From contig NZ_JARZHH010000002.1 in NCBI RefSeq assembly GCF_029946515.1, forward strand, positions 434,001 through 498,000: a DNA stretch of 64,000 bases. Direction: 5' to 3'. Below, one piece after another: positions 52,290-60,836 of this stretch. This DNA comes from Polyangium sp. 6x1. GTDB taxonomy: Bacteria; Myxococcota_A; Polyangia; Polyangiales; Polyangiaceae. Position numbers and translations under genes: made by a program. The notes under the pieces are model-generated. The model did not search any database, was not told where the DNA came from, and saw only the letters and a program-made list of their open reading frames with translations. Position 1 is the stretch's first letter; every line of letters starts with the position of its first letter.

Positions 52290-53345
52290 ATGTCCTACGC
52301 CAAGCTCGTTTCTCCCACGATTGTCGCGTCCTTCGCCCTCGCGGTCGCCGCTTGCGGCGGCCCCGCCGCGGAAAACCCGCCCCCGGCCGACCCGGCGAAG
52401 GCCACCTCCCCCACGCCGAGCGACGCGCCCTCGGCCGCTCCGACGGCGACCCCGAGCGCGGCGCCCGAAGCCAAGCCCGAGGCCAAGCCCGCGGCCGAGC
52501 CCGAGAAGCCGAAGGGGCTCGTCCACGACGTGGATGGCCCCGACGGCATTCGCCGCTGGGCGCTCTGGGATGGGCCGAAGACGGGCGCGGTCATCACGAC
52601 GCCGAAGGCGTGGGTCGTCGCGCCCAACCTGGGCCGCCTCGGGGAGACGAAGGATTCGTTCGGCGCGGTCCGGATCAAGCTCGTCACCGTCGCGAAGGCC
52701 GACGCGAACGAGGTCGTCTACGAGGAGCGGGGGAACAAGTACGCGGTGCCGGCGGCGCTCGCGCGGCCCGCGGCTCCGCCGAAGGGGCTCAAGAAGGGCG
52801 CGTTCGCGATTTGCAATTTCGGCCAAAGCCACTGGGTCGGGCGCATCGAGGCCGTGGACGCGAAAACGGCGACGTGCGCGCTCCGGTTCATGAAGAAGCT
52901 GCGCAAGGAAAAACTCCCGCTCGACGAGGTGCTCGCGTTCGAGACGCCGATCGGCATGGGGAGTCATGTGATGGTGCGCTTCGCGGACGGTGGCCCGGAC
53001 GCCGAGACGTCGTACGCCGGGCAGGTCTTCACGGTGAGCGGCGAGGACGCCTGGGTCACGGTCGAGACGCAGTTCGGCAATGGCTACGGGGCGCGCGAGG
53101 GGCGGCGCGTGCACAAGGTCAAGACCGCGAACCTGACGCCCATCGACGTCTCGAAGCCCCTCACGGTGGGCGCGCCGTGCCTCACCGAGGACGTCGTGCG
53201 CTTCGGGGCGTGCACGGTCAAACAGGTGTTCGACGGTGGCCTCGGGTATGTGCTGACCTTCAAGGACAACGAGAAGCCGTTCCAAGAGGAATGGGACCTC
53301 GGCACCGTGGCGCCGCTCCCGAAGGAGGCGAAGCCGGCCAAGTAA
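52290..53345 (+). CDS. Lipoprotein of unknown function (paralog of the gene at 54.2 kb)
   Basis: 351 residues. Lipobox AVAAC (Cys22), an Ala/Pro/Glu-rich linker, then a domain with short beta-rich repeats that look like SH3/Tudor barrels: KGLKKGAFAI, VLAFETPIGMG, LTPIDVSKPLTVGAPC and the end VKQVFDGGLGYVLTFKDN. The same motifs in the same order occur in the minus-strand lipoprotein at 54232-55104, so the two are paralogs. No enzyme motif. Cysteines at about 174, 194 and 314 may pair. Likely an outer-membrane or periplasmic binding protein. Confidence 0.65.
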   Translation: MSYAKLVSPTIVASFALAVAACGGPAAENPPPADPAKATSPTPSDAPSAAPTATPSAAPEAKPEAKPAAEPEKPKGLVHDVDGPDGIRRWALWDGPKTGAVITTPKAWVVAPNLGRLGETKDSFGAVRIKLVTVAKADANEVVYEERGNKYAVPAALARPAAPPKGLKKGAFAICNFGQSHWVGRIEAVDAKTATCALRFMKKLRKEKLPLDEVLAFETPIGMGSHVMVRFADGGPDAETSYAGQVFTVSGEDAWVTVETQFGNGYGAREGRRVHKVKTANLTPIDVSKPLTVGAPCLTEDVVRFGACTVKQVFDGGLGYVLTFKDNEKPFQEEWDLGTVAPLPKEAKPAK

Positions 53346-53366
53346 AGGCCGTTCGCGACAAACCAC

Positions 53367-54224
53367 ATGCCCTACGACGATCTCCTCGGCCGATTCGTGA
53401 ATTTGCCCGTGCGGCGCCTCGCGTCGCCGGGCGCGTTTCTCGCCGTCGATTCGAGGGATCTGCGGCCGAATGCGCCGGTCTTGCTCTTGCCGCGGGGCGA
53501 GGTGCCCGAGGGCACGAAGGAAGGGGACGAGCTCGACGTGTTCGTCTACCTCGATTCGGAAGACCGGCCCGTCGCGACATTACGCACCCCGAAGGTCACG
53601 CTCGACGAGGTCGCCTTCCTGAAGGTGACGGACGTCAATCGGTACGGCGCGTTCTTCGATTGGGGCCTGCCGAAGGAGCTGCTCGTCCCGTACGGCGAGC
53701 AGACGCGCGACGTGCACGTGGGCGAGCGGCATCCGGTTGGGCTGTTCCTCGACGATCGGGGGCGGCTCGCCGGGACGATGCGCGTGAGCGAGCTCTTGCG
53801 CGACCAGGGTGATTACGATCTCGACAAATGGATCGAGGGGGAGGCGTGGCGGAACGATCCCGACATCGGATTGTTCGTCATTCTGGAGCGGCGGGTCGTC
53901 GGGCTCGTCCCGGCGTACGAGCCGCACGGGCTCTCGCGCGGGGAGGCGGCGCGCTTTCGCGTCGCGAACATCCTGCCCGACGGCAAGGTCGAACTCTCGC
54001 TCCGCGGGCACGCGCACGAAGAAATCGAGAACGACGCGGCGCGCGTACTCGCGGTGATCGTGCGGCCGGGCGCGCCGCGCGTCGGCGACCGGTCGAGCCC
54101 GGATCAGATCCGGTCGATGTTCCAGCTCAGCAAGAAGGCCTTCAAGCGGGCCGTGGGGCACCTCTTGAAGGCGCGCGCCGTCTCGGTCGACGCGCAAGGG
54201 TTTGTTGTGCCAAACCGGCGCTAG
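53367..54224 (+). CDS. cvfB: S1-domain RNA-binding protein, CvfB family
   Basis: 285 residues, normal length. N-terminal S1-like beta domains (about 8-145) with KVTDVNRYGAFFDWGLPKELLVPYGEQ as the best S1 signature and GLFLDDRGRLAGTMR; a third S1-like domain (about 150-215); a C-terminal winged helix (SKKAFKRAVGHLLKARAVS) that binds nucleic acid. The family (CvfB/YitL) influences virulence factor and mRNA turnover in Gram-positives; its role in myxobacteria is not known. It starts 21 bases after the lipoprotein gene and converges with the paralogous lipoprotein gene. Confidence 0.88.
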   Translation: MPYDDLLGRFVNLPVRRLASPGAFLAVDSRDLRPNAPVLLLPRGEVPEGTKEGDELDVFVYLDSEDRPVATLRTPKVTLDEVAFLKVTDVNRYGAFFDWGLPKELLVPYGEQTRDVHVGERHPVGLFLDDRGRLAGTMRVSELLRDQGDYDLDKWIEGEAWRNDPDIGLFVILERRVVGLVPAYEPHGLSRGEAARFRVANILPDGKVELSLRGHAHEEIENDAARVLAVIVRPGAPRVGDRSSPDQIRSMFQLSKKAFKRAVGHLLKARAVSVDAQGFVVPNRR

Positions 54225-54231
54225 CGCGGCG

Positions 54232-55104
54232 TCAAAGCGACGGGGTCACGGCGCAGACGTCGGCGAGCTTCGTCGCGCCGTCCTGCGTCTTGACCTCGTA
54301 TTGCAGGCCGTCGTCGAGGATCTTCGTCACCGTGGCGGGCACGAAGACGTCCGACTCCGCGGGGACCGCGAAGACCTTGTCGCCGGCCTTGTACGGGCGC
54401 GCGACGTCGAGCGGTTTGACCTGCGCAGCGGGCACCCGTGTCGCGCCCTGGAGCCAGGCCGTCGTGCCGTCGGTGTAGACGAGCGTGCCGAGCGTGAAGC
54501 TCCTGGCATCGGGCTGCTGCTTGTAGGCGACGGGCGCGGCGAAGCCGAGCTTGCCGTCGAGGGGCAACACCTGGTCGGGCTGCAATGCTTTTTCGGTCCT
54601 CTTCGTGTCGACGAGGAGCGCGACCTTGATCTCGCTGTCGGAGGCGCCGAGGACACGACCACACGTGGTCGACTCCTCTACGGGCACGATCACGAGGGCG
54701 CCTTTCGCGAGGCCGCGCGCCGGCGCGGCGGGGAGGGTATAGGCCCCGGGAATCGCGAAATCAGGCTCGCCCGCGGGGCCCTTGAAGACGTTCCTCGTGC
54801 CGTCGGCGCGCACGAATTCGTAGAGGCCGATCGTCCACGATTCGCCGGCGCCCACGGTCCAGGCGCGTTTTCCCGGAATGGTCACGGTCTTTCCAGGATC
54901 GTCGCCCGCGAACGCGCGGACCGTGCCGAACCGCTCGTCCTTGCCCGCCAGCGGGCTATTCGCGGCGACCTTGGCAGCGGCCGGCGCGCCTTCCGTGCTG
55001 TCCTTGCCCGCGCCGGCCTCCGGCGTCTTCATGGGCTCGGCCGAGCCGCCTGCGCAGGCGGCGAGGGGAATCGTGGCGAGGGCGAGGAGGAGGCGCCGGG
55101 ACAT
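54232..55104 (-). CDS. Lipoprotein of unknown function (paralog of the gene at 52.3 kb)
   Basis: 290 residues from the ATG at 55104; in-frame ATGs at 55113 and 55125 are possible but would give a longer, less typical signal peptide. Lipobox PLAAC (Cys17). The mature part has ARGLAKGALVIVPV, VLPLDGKLGFA, VKPLDVARPYKAGDKV and VTKILDDGLQYEVKTQDG, aligning with the lipoprotein at 52290-53345. The N-terminal 100 residues differ from the paralog. The stop is 7 bases from cvfB's stop (convergent). Function unknown. Confidence 0.65.
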   Translation of the reverse strand: MSRRLLLALATIPLAACAGGSAEPMKTPEAGAGKDSTEGAPAAAKVAANSPLAGKDERFGTVRAFAGDDPGKTVTIPGKRAWTVGAGESWTIGLYEFVRADGTRNVFKGPAGEPDFAIPGAYTLPAAPARGLAKGALVIVPVEESTTCGRVLGASDSEIKVALLVDTKRTEKALQPDQVLPLDGKLGFAAPVAYKQQPDARSFTLGTLVYTDGTTAWLQGATRVPAAQVKPLDVARPYKAGDKVFAVPAESDVFVPATVTKILDDGLQYEVKTQDGATKLADVCAVTPSL

Positions 55105-55142
55105 GGCGCCCATCGTATCGCGCATCGAGCGCGCGTGGGGCG

Positions 55143-56141
55143 TCAAATACCGGTCTTGAAGCGCACGATGGGCATGCCGCGGGCGTTGGTCCCTGGATCG
55201 GGCGGGTCTCGGATGACGATCGAGATGAGCCAGATGTGATCGCTGTTGTCGACGGGCCTGCCGTCGACCGTGATCGGATCGGACCGGCTCGCGCTCAACG
55301 CCTGGAGGATCGCCTCGTCCAGGAAAGGCAGGCCCCGCAGGATCCTGCAGTTCGTGTTCCTCCCGTCCGCGCGGATCGTGCACTGCACGCTGACCTCGCC
55401 CTGGACACCCGCCCGCATGGCCATTCGCGGGTATTTCAAATGGAAACCGTAGAGCTTGGCAGGACGAACGATCTTCGGGACGTACGTAGGCGTGCGGCTC
55501 GGCTTCTGCGGCTCCTCGACGTTCGCCTTGGTCTCCGGCGCGGGCGCTTTCGCCTCGCTGCGCGTATCGGGCTCGGCGCGCACCTCGGGCGCCGGCGGAG
55601 GGACAGGCTCGTCTTGCGGCGGCGTCGCCTTCGGAGGCGCGGGCGCCACGGGCCTCGGCGCCGGCGGGCGCTCCGCATTCTCGTTTCCGTCCCCCGTCGG
55701 CACGGCGAGCGCGCGGGGCTCGGGCGTCGCGAAAAGCGGGTCCGGTTCGGCTTCGAGGACCATGACCTTGGCCTCGACGACGGGCTCGCCCGTGACCTCC
55801 ACGGTCACGTCGCGGTTGCCCACGCCGAGGCTGCCCGCGATGACGAGCGCCGCGACGCCAAAGGAAAAGGCGATCTCCGGCGCGAGGGGGCGCGACGCGG
55901 GCGCTTTGGGCCGCGCAGGGGCCTTGCTCGCGTCGCTCGCGCGGAGCACGCGCGCCTGCCAGCCGATCGGGGGCTGCACCTCGGGCTCGGCATGCGGCAG
56001 CGCCGCGAGGATGCGCTCGTATTTGCGCCGCGCGGTCGTGCAGGAGGCGCAATCGTCGAAATGCGGATCGAGGGTCTGTCCCCGCTCGATCTGGAGGATT
56101 CCATCACGCTCGAAGCGGTCGCAGGAAGCCATGGCATTCAT
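55143..56141 (-). CDS. Zinc-finger anti-sigma factor fused to a TonB C-terminal domain
   Basis: 332 residues. Residues 1-50 contain H27-x3-C31-x2-C34 (HFDDCASC) plus C7, the zinc anti-sigma (ZAS) motif. A transmembrane helix lies at about 90-108. A long Pro/Glu/Ala-rich periplasmic linker (about 120-230) follows, then a TonB C-terminal domain (about 233-312) with YPRMAMRAGVQGEVSV and FLDEAILQAL. It therefore combines a cytoplasmic sigma-inhibiting end with a periplasmic end that in TonB contacts outer-membrane proteins. The start overlaps the stop of the ECF sigma gene (ATGA). The simplest reading is a sigma factor held at the membrane by a sensor for outer-membrane events. No exbB/exbD adjacent. 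Confidence 0.85.
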   Translation of the reverse strand: MNAMASCDRFERDGILQIERGQTLDPHFDDCASCTTARRKYERILAALPHAEPEVQPPIGWQARVLRASDASKAPARPKAPASRPLAPEIAFSFGVAALVIAGSLGVGNRDVTVEVTGEPVVEAKVMVLEAEPDPLFATPEPRALAVPTGDGNENAERPPAPRPVAPAPPKATPPQDEPVPPPAPEVRAEPDTRSEAKAPAPETKANVEEPQKPSRTPTYVPKIVRPAKLYGFHLKYPRMAMRAGVQGEVSVQCTIRADGRNTNCRILRGLPFLDEAILQALSASRSDPITVDGRPVDNSDHIWLISIVIRDPPDPGTNARGMPIVRFKTGI

Positions 56142-56764
56142 CGCGGATCGACCCCTTTGTTTTCGAGGCATTGACGGAGCAAGGGCATGGCGCGGGCGAC
56201 GCGCGCCTGGAGCGTGGCGGGCCTCTCGTGGCAGATGCGGGACATCTCCTCGTACGAAAAACCCTCCTGATGGCGGAGCACGACCGCGATGCGCACGTGC
56301 GGCTTCAGCTTGCCGAGGCAAGCTTCGAGCGCCTCGGGCAGGTCGCGCGCGGCCACCTGCGTCTCGGCCGACGGCGCCGCGTCCATTTCCTCCGGCGGCT
56401 CCTCGCCGAAGACGAAACGAGAGAACCACCTGCGGTTCGCCTTCAACGCGTCGAGGCACCGGTGGTTCGCGATGGCATAAAGCCACGGGCGGAACCCGTT
56501 CGAGCCCGAGAACGAGTCGAGGTCCTCGAAGGCCTGGATGAAGACGAGCTGGTGCACGTCATCCGCGAGGGGGCGGCTGCGGAGCACCTTGTGGCAATAA
56601 CGGTGGATGGCGGCGCCGTACTCCTGCATGAGGAGGACGAGCGCGCCGCGGCGATCCCCGCACGAGAGCGCCTCCTGGGCGCGTTCGTCCGGGCCGAGCT
56701 TCCGAGGCGCCTCGACGGCCGCCCCCCACCCGCTGACCCGACCCGCAGCGATCACGTGTGTCAT
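56138..56764 (-). CDS. ECF-type RNA polymerase sigma factor
   Basis: 208 residues. Sigma-2 at about 30-105 (MQEYGAAIHRYCHKVL, DDVHQLVFIQAFEDL, FRPWLYAIANHRCLDALK) and sigma-4 at about 140-200 with a helix-turn-helix in GFSYEEMSRICHERPATLQARVARA. A 25-residue N-terminal extension is variable. The ATG at 56764 has GGGAGGG upstream; an earlier in-frame ATG is less plausible. Its partner is the ZAS/TonB fusion immediately downstream. A weak T8 tract lies between this gene and mutL. Confidence 0.9.
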   Translation of the reverse strand: MTHVIAAGRVSGWGAAVEAPRKLGPDERAQEALSCGDRRGALVLLMQEYGAAIHRYCHKVLRSRPLADDVHQLVFIQAFEDLDSFSGSNGFRPWLYAIANHRCLDALKANRRWFSRFVFGEEPPEEMDAAPSAETQVAARDLPEALEACLGKLKPHVRIAVVLRHQEGFSYEEMSRICHERPATLQARVARAMPLLRQCLENKGVDPR

Positions 56765-56812
56765 CGGTTGCCCTCCCCTCCATGGGCGACGGAGGGCGGC
56801 CGGGGACAACAG

Positions 56813-56820
56813 AAAAAAAA
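56813..56820 (-). terminator. Weak T8 tract after mutL
   Basis: Read on the minus strand, eight T residues occur about 50 bases after the mutL stop. Nearby GCGC repeats give only 4-bp hairpins (GCGC-TTTC-GCGC), so termination would be weak. The T run is nonetheless striking in this GC-rich region. Confidence 0.3.
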
Positions 56821-56868
56821 CGAGCGGGCGCTAAATGCGCGAAAGCGCTTGGATCTTCGTCCGGGTGT

Positions 56869-58890
56869 TCACCGCCGCCCGACCTTCTGTTCGAGCTCCG
56901 CCCATCGGATGCGCATGACGACGGGGCGGCCGTGCGGGCAATGGCCGGCGAAATCGACCTCGTCGAGCGCGCGGAAGAGCGCCTCGGCTTCTTCCTTGGA
57001 GACGGCGTCGCCCGCCCGGATCGAGCCGTGGCAGGCCATCGTGGCGAGGGCGAGGTCGATCGCGCCCGAGAACGCGCGCTCGCCGACACGCGAGAGCTCC
57101 GAGAGGAGGTCGCGCAAAAGGACGGCGGGCGTCGCGCGCGCGGAGAGGATCTGCGGGACGGCCGTGATGGCCGCGTCGCGCACGCCGCGCAGGGAGACTT
57201 CGAGGCCCGTGCGGCCGATCGCGTCCTGCGCTTCCTCGATGATCGCGGCTTCCTCGGCCGTGACCGTGACCATTTCGGGGATCAAGAGCCGCTGCGAGGC
57301 CACGGCGCGGGTCTCGTAGGAGCGGCGCAGGCGCTCGAAGGTGACGCGTTCGGCCGCCGCGTGCTGGTCGAGGACGAAGAGGCCGTCCTGGCCCTCGCAG
57401 ACGAGGAACGTGCGCCGGACCTGCGCGACGAACGAGAGCGAGCCGAACGCGCCCGGTCGATCGGCCGTCTGCGCGCGCTCGTCGGCCGTCGGATACGGCA
57501 TCGGGCGCGGGGGAGCGGCGGTCGGCGGCGGCGCAGGCGTCGGAACCGGCAGAGGCGCATCCGCGGCGAGCCCCCACGGGTCGGGCTCCGGCTCCGGCGC
57601 GGAAGGAATGGTTTGTCCAGAATGACCATTCCCATGTTCCGGCGGAGGCAGCTCGCCCGAGCCACTCCAGGTCGTGAGGGGTGGCGTAACCTCGTCGATC
57701 GGCTTTTGCTTTCGCTGGCCAAAGGGCGCGGGGCCGGACGAATCGGCGGGGGCGACGGCGGGGCCCTTGCCGAAGAGTCCGGGCAAGAACGCCGTCGGCG
57801 GCGGCGGGGGCGCGGCGGGCTCGGCCGGGAGGCGCGGCTCGTCGGCGCGATTCTTGTGGTAATGCGCCCACGGCGAGGCGCCGGGCGCGGGCAAACCAAA
57901 CGCGCGGGCGAGCGGCGCCGCGATGATCTTGTAGAGCGCGTCCTGGATCGCGCGGCCGTCGGCGAAGCGAACCTCGGCCTTCTGCGGGTGCACGTTCACG
58001 TCGACGAGCTCGGGCGGCAGGTCGACGTGAACGACGCCGACCGGATAACGGCCCGGTTCGAGCACGCTGCCGTACGCATTGGCGACCATGCGCGCGAGCG
58101 TGCGGTCCTTCACGGGGCGGCCGTTCACGAAAAACAAAAGCCGCGTCGCGCCCGCGCGCGCTCGCTCGGGCCGCGAGAGGAAGGCCTCCACCGCGAGCGG
58201 GCCTCGCTCGCCCCGGCACGCCGCGAGCGGCTCGTCGTCGAAGACGTCGCGCGCGCGCTCCTCGCGGCTCTGCGTGCGCAGCCACTCGCGCGCGACACGA
58301 CCGTCCCGCGCGAGCACGAGCGTGACGTCGGGCCGGCAGAGCGCCGCGGCCTCGACGACCTCCGTGACGTGCGCGCTCTCCGTGCTGACGGCGCGCAGGA
58401 ACTTGCGCCGCGCCGGGACGTTGAAGAAGAGGTCGCGCACCTCGATGCTCGTGCCCGTCGCGACGCCGCACGGGCCGACGTCGGCGGGGCTGCCGCCCTC
58501 GATGCGGACGAGCGTGCCCTCGTCGTCCTCGTGCGTGCGCGTGCGCAGCGAGAAGCGGCTGACGCTGGCGATCGAGGGCAAGGCCTCGCCGCGAAAGCCG
58601 AAGCTCTGGATGCGGCGCAGGTCGTCGATCGATCCGATCTTGCTCGTGGCGTGGCGGAGGACGGCGAGCGTCGCGTCCTTGCGATCCATGCCGCTGCCGT
58701 CGTCGGTGACGCGCACGAGCGTGACGCCGCCGCCCTCGATGTCGACGCGGATCCTGCGCGCGCGGGCGTCGAGCGCGTTCTCGACGAGCTCCTTCACGAC
58801 GCTCGCGGGGCGCTCGACGACCTCGCCGGCTGCGATCTGGTTGGCGAGGTCGTCCGGAAGGACGTGGACACGCCCGGGCGGCTGCGTCAC
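56869..58890 (-). CDS. mutL: DNA mismatch repair protein MutL
   Basis: 673 residues. N-terminal GHKL ATPase with the family motifs NQIAAGEVVERP, the Glu/Asn of VKELVENALDA, DDGSGM and GFRGEALPSI. A Pro-rich linker (about 360-480) leads to a C-terminal dimerisation domain with the metal-dependent nuclease motif DQHAAAE and CPHGRP. It therefore belongs to the nicking MutL class. It couples MutS recognition to strand removal; mutS is not in the window. The GTG at 58890 overlaps the stop of the upstream membrane-protein gene (GTGA). Confidence 0.95.
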   Translation of the reverse strand: MTQPPGRVHVLPDDLANQIAAGEVVERPASVVKELVENALDARARRIRVDIEGGGVTLVRVTDDGSGMDRKDATLAVLRHATSKIGSIDDLRRIQSFGFRGEALPSIASVSRFSLRTRTHEDDEGTLVRIEGGSPADVGPCGVATGTSIEVRDLFFNVPARRKFLRAVSTESAHVTEVVEAAALCRPDVTLVLARDGRVAREWLRTQSREERARDVFDDEPLAACRGERGPLAVEAFLSRPERARAGATRLLFFVNGRPVKDRTLARMVANAYGSVLEPGRYPVGVVHVDLPPELVDVNVHPQKAEVRFADGRAIQDALYKIIAAPLARAFGLPAPGASPWAHYHKNRADEPRLPAEPAAPPPPPTAFLPGLFGKGPAVAPADSSGPAPFGQRKQKPIDEVTPPLTTWSGSGELPPPEHGNGHSGQTIPSAPEPEPDPWGLAADAPLPVPTPAPPPTAAPPRPMPYPTADERAQTADRPGAFGSLSFVAQVRRTFLVCEGQDGLFVLDQHAAAERVTFERLRRSYETRAVASQRLLIPEMVTVTAEEAAIIEEAQDAIGRTGLEVSLRGVRDAAITAVPQILSARATPAVLLRDLLSELSRVGERAFSGAIDLALATMACHGSIRAGDAVSKEEAEALFRALDEVDFAGHCPHGRPVVMRIRWAELEQKVGRR

Positions 58891-59573
58891 GAGTCCTCGG
58901 TCTGCTCTTGGGCGGCCGCGACCGCTTCGAAAAACGCCTTCGTGCGCGGGCTCGTGAGCGTGATCGTCGCGAGCACGAGCGCCCCCACGTCGAACAGGAT
59001 CAGCCGCGCCCGCGGCAGCCAGAGCCAGAGGCGGCGGTCGAGCAGGAGCGGCCACGCGTCGCGCTGATCTGCGGGCGCGGTCTCGGGCAGCGTCGGCAGG
59101 ACGTCGGCGACGCGCGCGATCGAGTCGACCCAGGCGTACCGCGCGTCACGGAGCAGCCAGAACGTCGCGGTCGCGAGCGCCGCGTTCGCGAGCAGCGCCT
59201 GGATGGCGAGCGAGCGCGCCCCGGGCCTGCCGCTCATGGCCATGCCGCTCGCGATGACGAGCAACACGGAGAGCAGGAAACGACCGGCGTAGAGCGGGAA
59301 GGCGAGGTGACTCGCCTCGCCGAGCGTGCGCAGACGCGCGGCCTCCTGCAGGGTCATGAGCGTCTCGATCGGCTCGGCGGCGTCCTTCAGGGACGACGTC
59401 AAGCTCGCGACATCGGGCAGGTTGCCGTCGCGCAGATACACGAGCGTCGCGAACGCGTCGGAGAGGCCCTGCACGCCGATGAGCCATGCGAGGATCATCG
59501 CCGCGACGAGGTACCAGGGCCGAAGCGTGCGCTTCTGCGCGGACGGGGGCGGAGGCGGCGCGGAAGTGCTCAC
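58887..59573 (-). CDS. Membrane protein of unknown function
   Basis: 228 residues. Four hydrophobic segments (about 20-42, 96-114, 123-142 and 195-210), an N-terminal Pro/Ala-rich tail and a loop with DVASLTSSLKDAAEPIETLM between the first two. No family motif found. Coupled to mutL by a GTGA overlap. Function unknown. Confidence 0.65.
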   Translation of the reverse strand: MSTSAPPPPPSAQKRTLRPWYLVAAMILAWLIGVQGLSDAFATLVYLRDGNLPDVASLTSSLKDAAEPIETLMTLQEAARLRTLGEASHLAFPLYAGRFLLSVLLVIASGMAMSGRPGARSLAIQALLANAALATATFWLLRDARYAWVDSIARVADVLPTLPETAPADQRDAWPLLLDRRLWLWLPRARLILFDVGALVLATITLTSPRTKAFFEAVAAAQEQTEDS

Positions 59574-59669
59574 GCAAGGGGGGCTCTAGCACGTTCCTGC
59601 GGGGCCGCGAACCACAGGTGGCGCGCAGCCGCCCACGTGTACTAAGAAAATGCCTGCAAGAGGTACCGG

Positions 59670-60833
59670 GTGGCCACCAAGAAGACCGAGCCGGGTAAAA
59701 AGACGACGAACGCCTCGGCGGGCGGGGCGACCAAGCGAGGCAAGCGGGGCGACGCATCCGCCGCCGCGAAAGCCGATCGGCCCGCGACGAGCGTCGAGCC
59801 GGCCGAGGCCGCCGATGGCGCGGGGGAAGACGAGGATCACGCGGCCGAGGCCGAGGGCACGGACGCCGAGGTCGTCGAGGCCGACTTCGAGGTCGTCGAC
59901 GAAGACGCGGACGCGGGTTCGTTCGACAAGTTGCCGCTCGCGGAGCGCAAGGGTTCGCAGAAGAACAGCGACGCCGCGCTCTCGCGCACCGATCCGCTGC
60001 AGGCCTACCTGCGCGAGGTGCAGCGCCATCCGCTGCTGACGCCCGAGGAGGAGCAGAAGCTCACGCGGCACTACGCCGAGACGCAGGACGTGAAGACGGC
60101 CGCGCGCCTCGTGACGGCGAACCTCCGGCTCGTCGTGAAGCTCGCGTACGAGTATCGCCGCGCCTACAAGAACATCATGGACCTCATCCAGGAGGGCAAC
60201 ATCGGCCTGATGCAGGCCGTGAAGCGCTACGATCCGTATCGCGGCGTGAAGCTCTCCTCGTACGCGGCGTGGTGGATCCGCGCGTACATCCTCCGGTTCA
60301 TCCTGAACAACTGGCGGCTCGTGAAGCTCGGGACGACGCAGGCCCAGCGCAAGCTCTTCTTCAACCTGAACAAGGAGAAGGCGCGGCTCTCGGCGATGGG
60401 CATCGAGCCGACCGCAGGCGAGATCGCGCGGCGCCTGTCCGTCGACGAGAGCGAGGTCGTCGACATGGATCGGCGCCTCTCGAGCGGCGAGGCGTCGCTC
60501 GACGCGCCCGTCGGCGACAGCGAAGGTCGTTCCGTGTCGCGGATCGATCTCATGCCCTCGTACACGACCGGCCCGGACGCGGCGTTCGAGTCGCAGGAGA
60601 TGGACGAGATGGTGCGCGAGCGTCTCGCGAAGTTCCGCGAGACGCTGAAGGGCAAGGACGTCATCATCTTCGACAAACGCATGGCCGCCGAGGATCCGCT
60701 CACGCTCCAGGAGCTCGGCGACGAGTTCGGCATCTCGCGCGAGCGCGTGCGGCAGCTCGAAGCGCGGCTGACCTCGAAGCTGCGCGAGTACCTGCGCGAA
60801 GAGCTCGGCGACGCCGTCGGCGGCGCGAGCTAG
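59670..60833 (+). CDS. RpoH-like (sigma-32) RNA polymerase sigma factor
   Basis: 387 residues from a GTG with AGAGG 7 bases upstream. The first about 95 residues are a Lys-rich, then acidic, low-complexity extension. Sigma region 1.2/2 (DPLQAYLREVQRHPLLTPEEE, MDLIQEGNIGLMQAVKRYDP, SSYAAWWIRAYILRFI), region 3 and region 4 (LQELGDEFGISRERVRQLE) follow. The KLGTTQAQRKLFFNL segment is the RpoH box. In myxobacteria several RpoH-like factors (SigB, SigC) work in development and stress; which one this is cannot be said. It is followed by rsmI after 3 bases. Confidence 0.9.
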   Translation: MATKKTEPGKKTTNASAGGATKRGKRGDASAAAKADRPATSVEPAEAADGAGEDEDHAAEAEGTDAEVVEADFEVVDEDADAGSFDKLPLAERKGSQKNSDAALSRTDPLQAYLREVQRHPLLTPEEEQKLTRHYAETQDVKTAARLVTANLRLVVKLAYEYRRAYKNIMDLIQEGNIGLMQAVKRYDPYRGVKLSSYAAWWIRAYILRFILNNWRLVKLGTTQAQRKLFFNLNKEKARLSAMGIEPTAGEIARRLSVDESEVVDMDRRLSSGEASLDAPVGDSEGRSVSRIDLMPSYTTGPDAAFESQEMDEMVRERLAKFRETLKGKDVIIFDKRMAAEDPLTLQELGDEFGISRERVRQLEARLTSKLREYLREELGDAVGGAS

Positions 60834-60836
60834 GCC

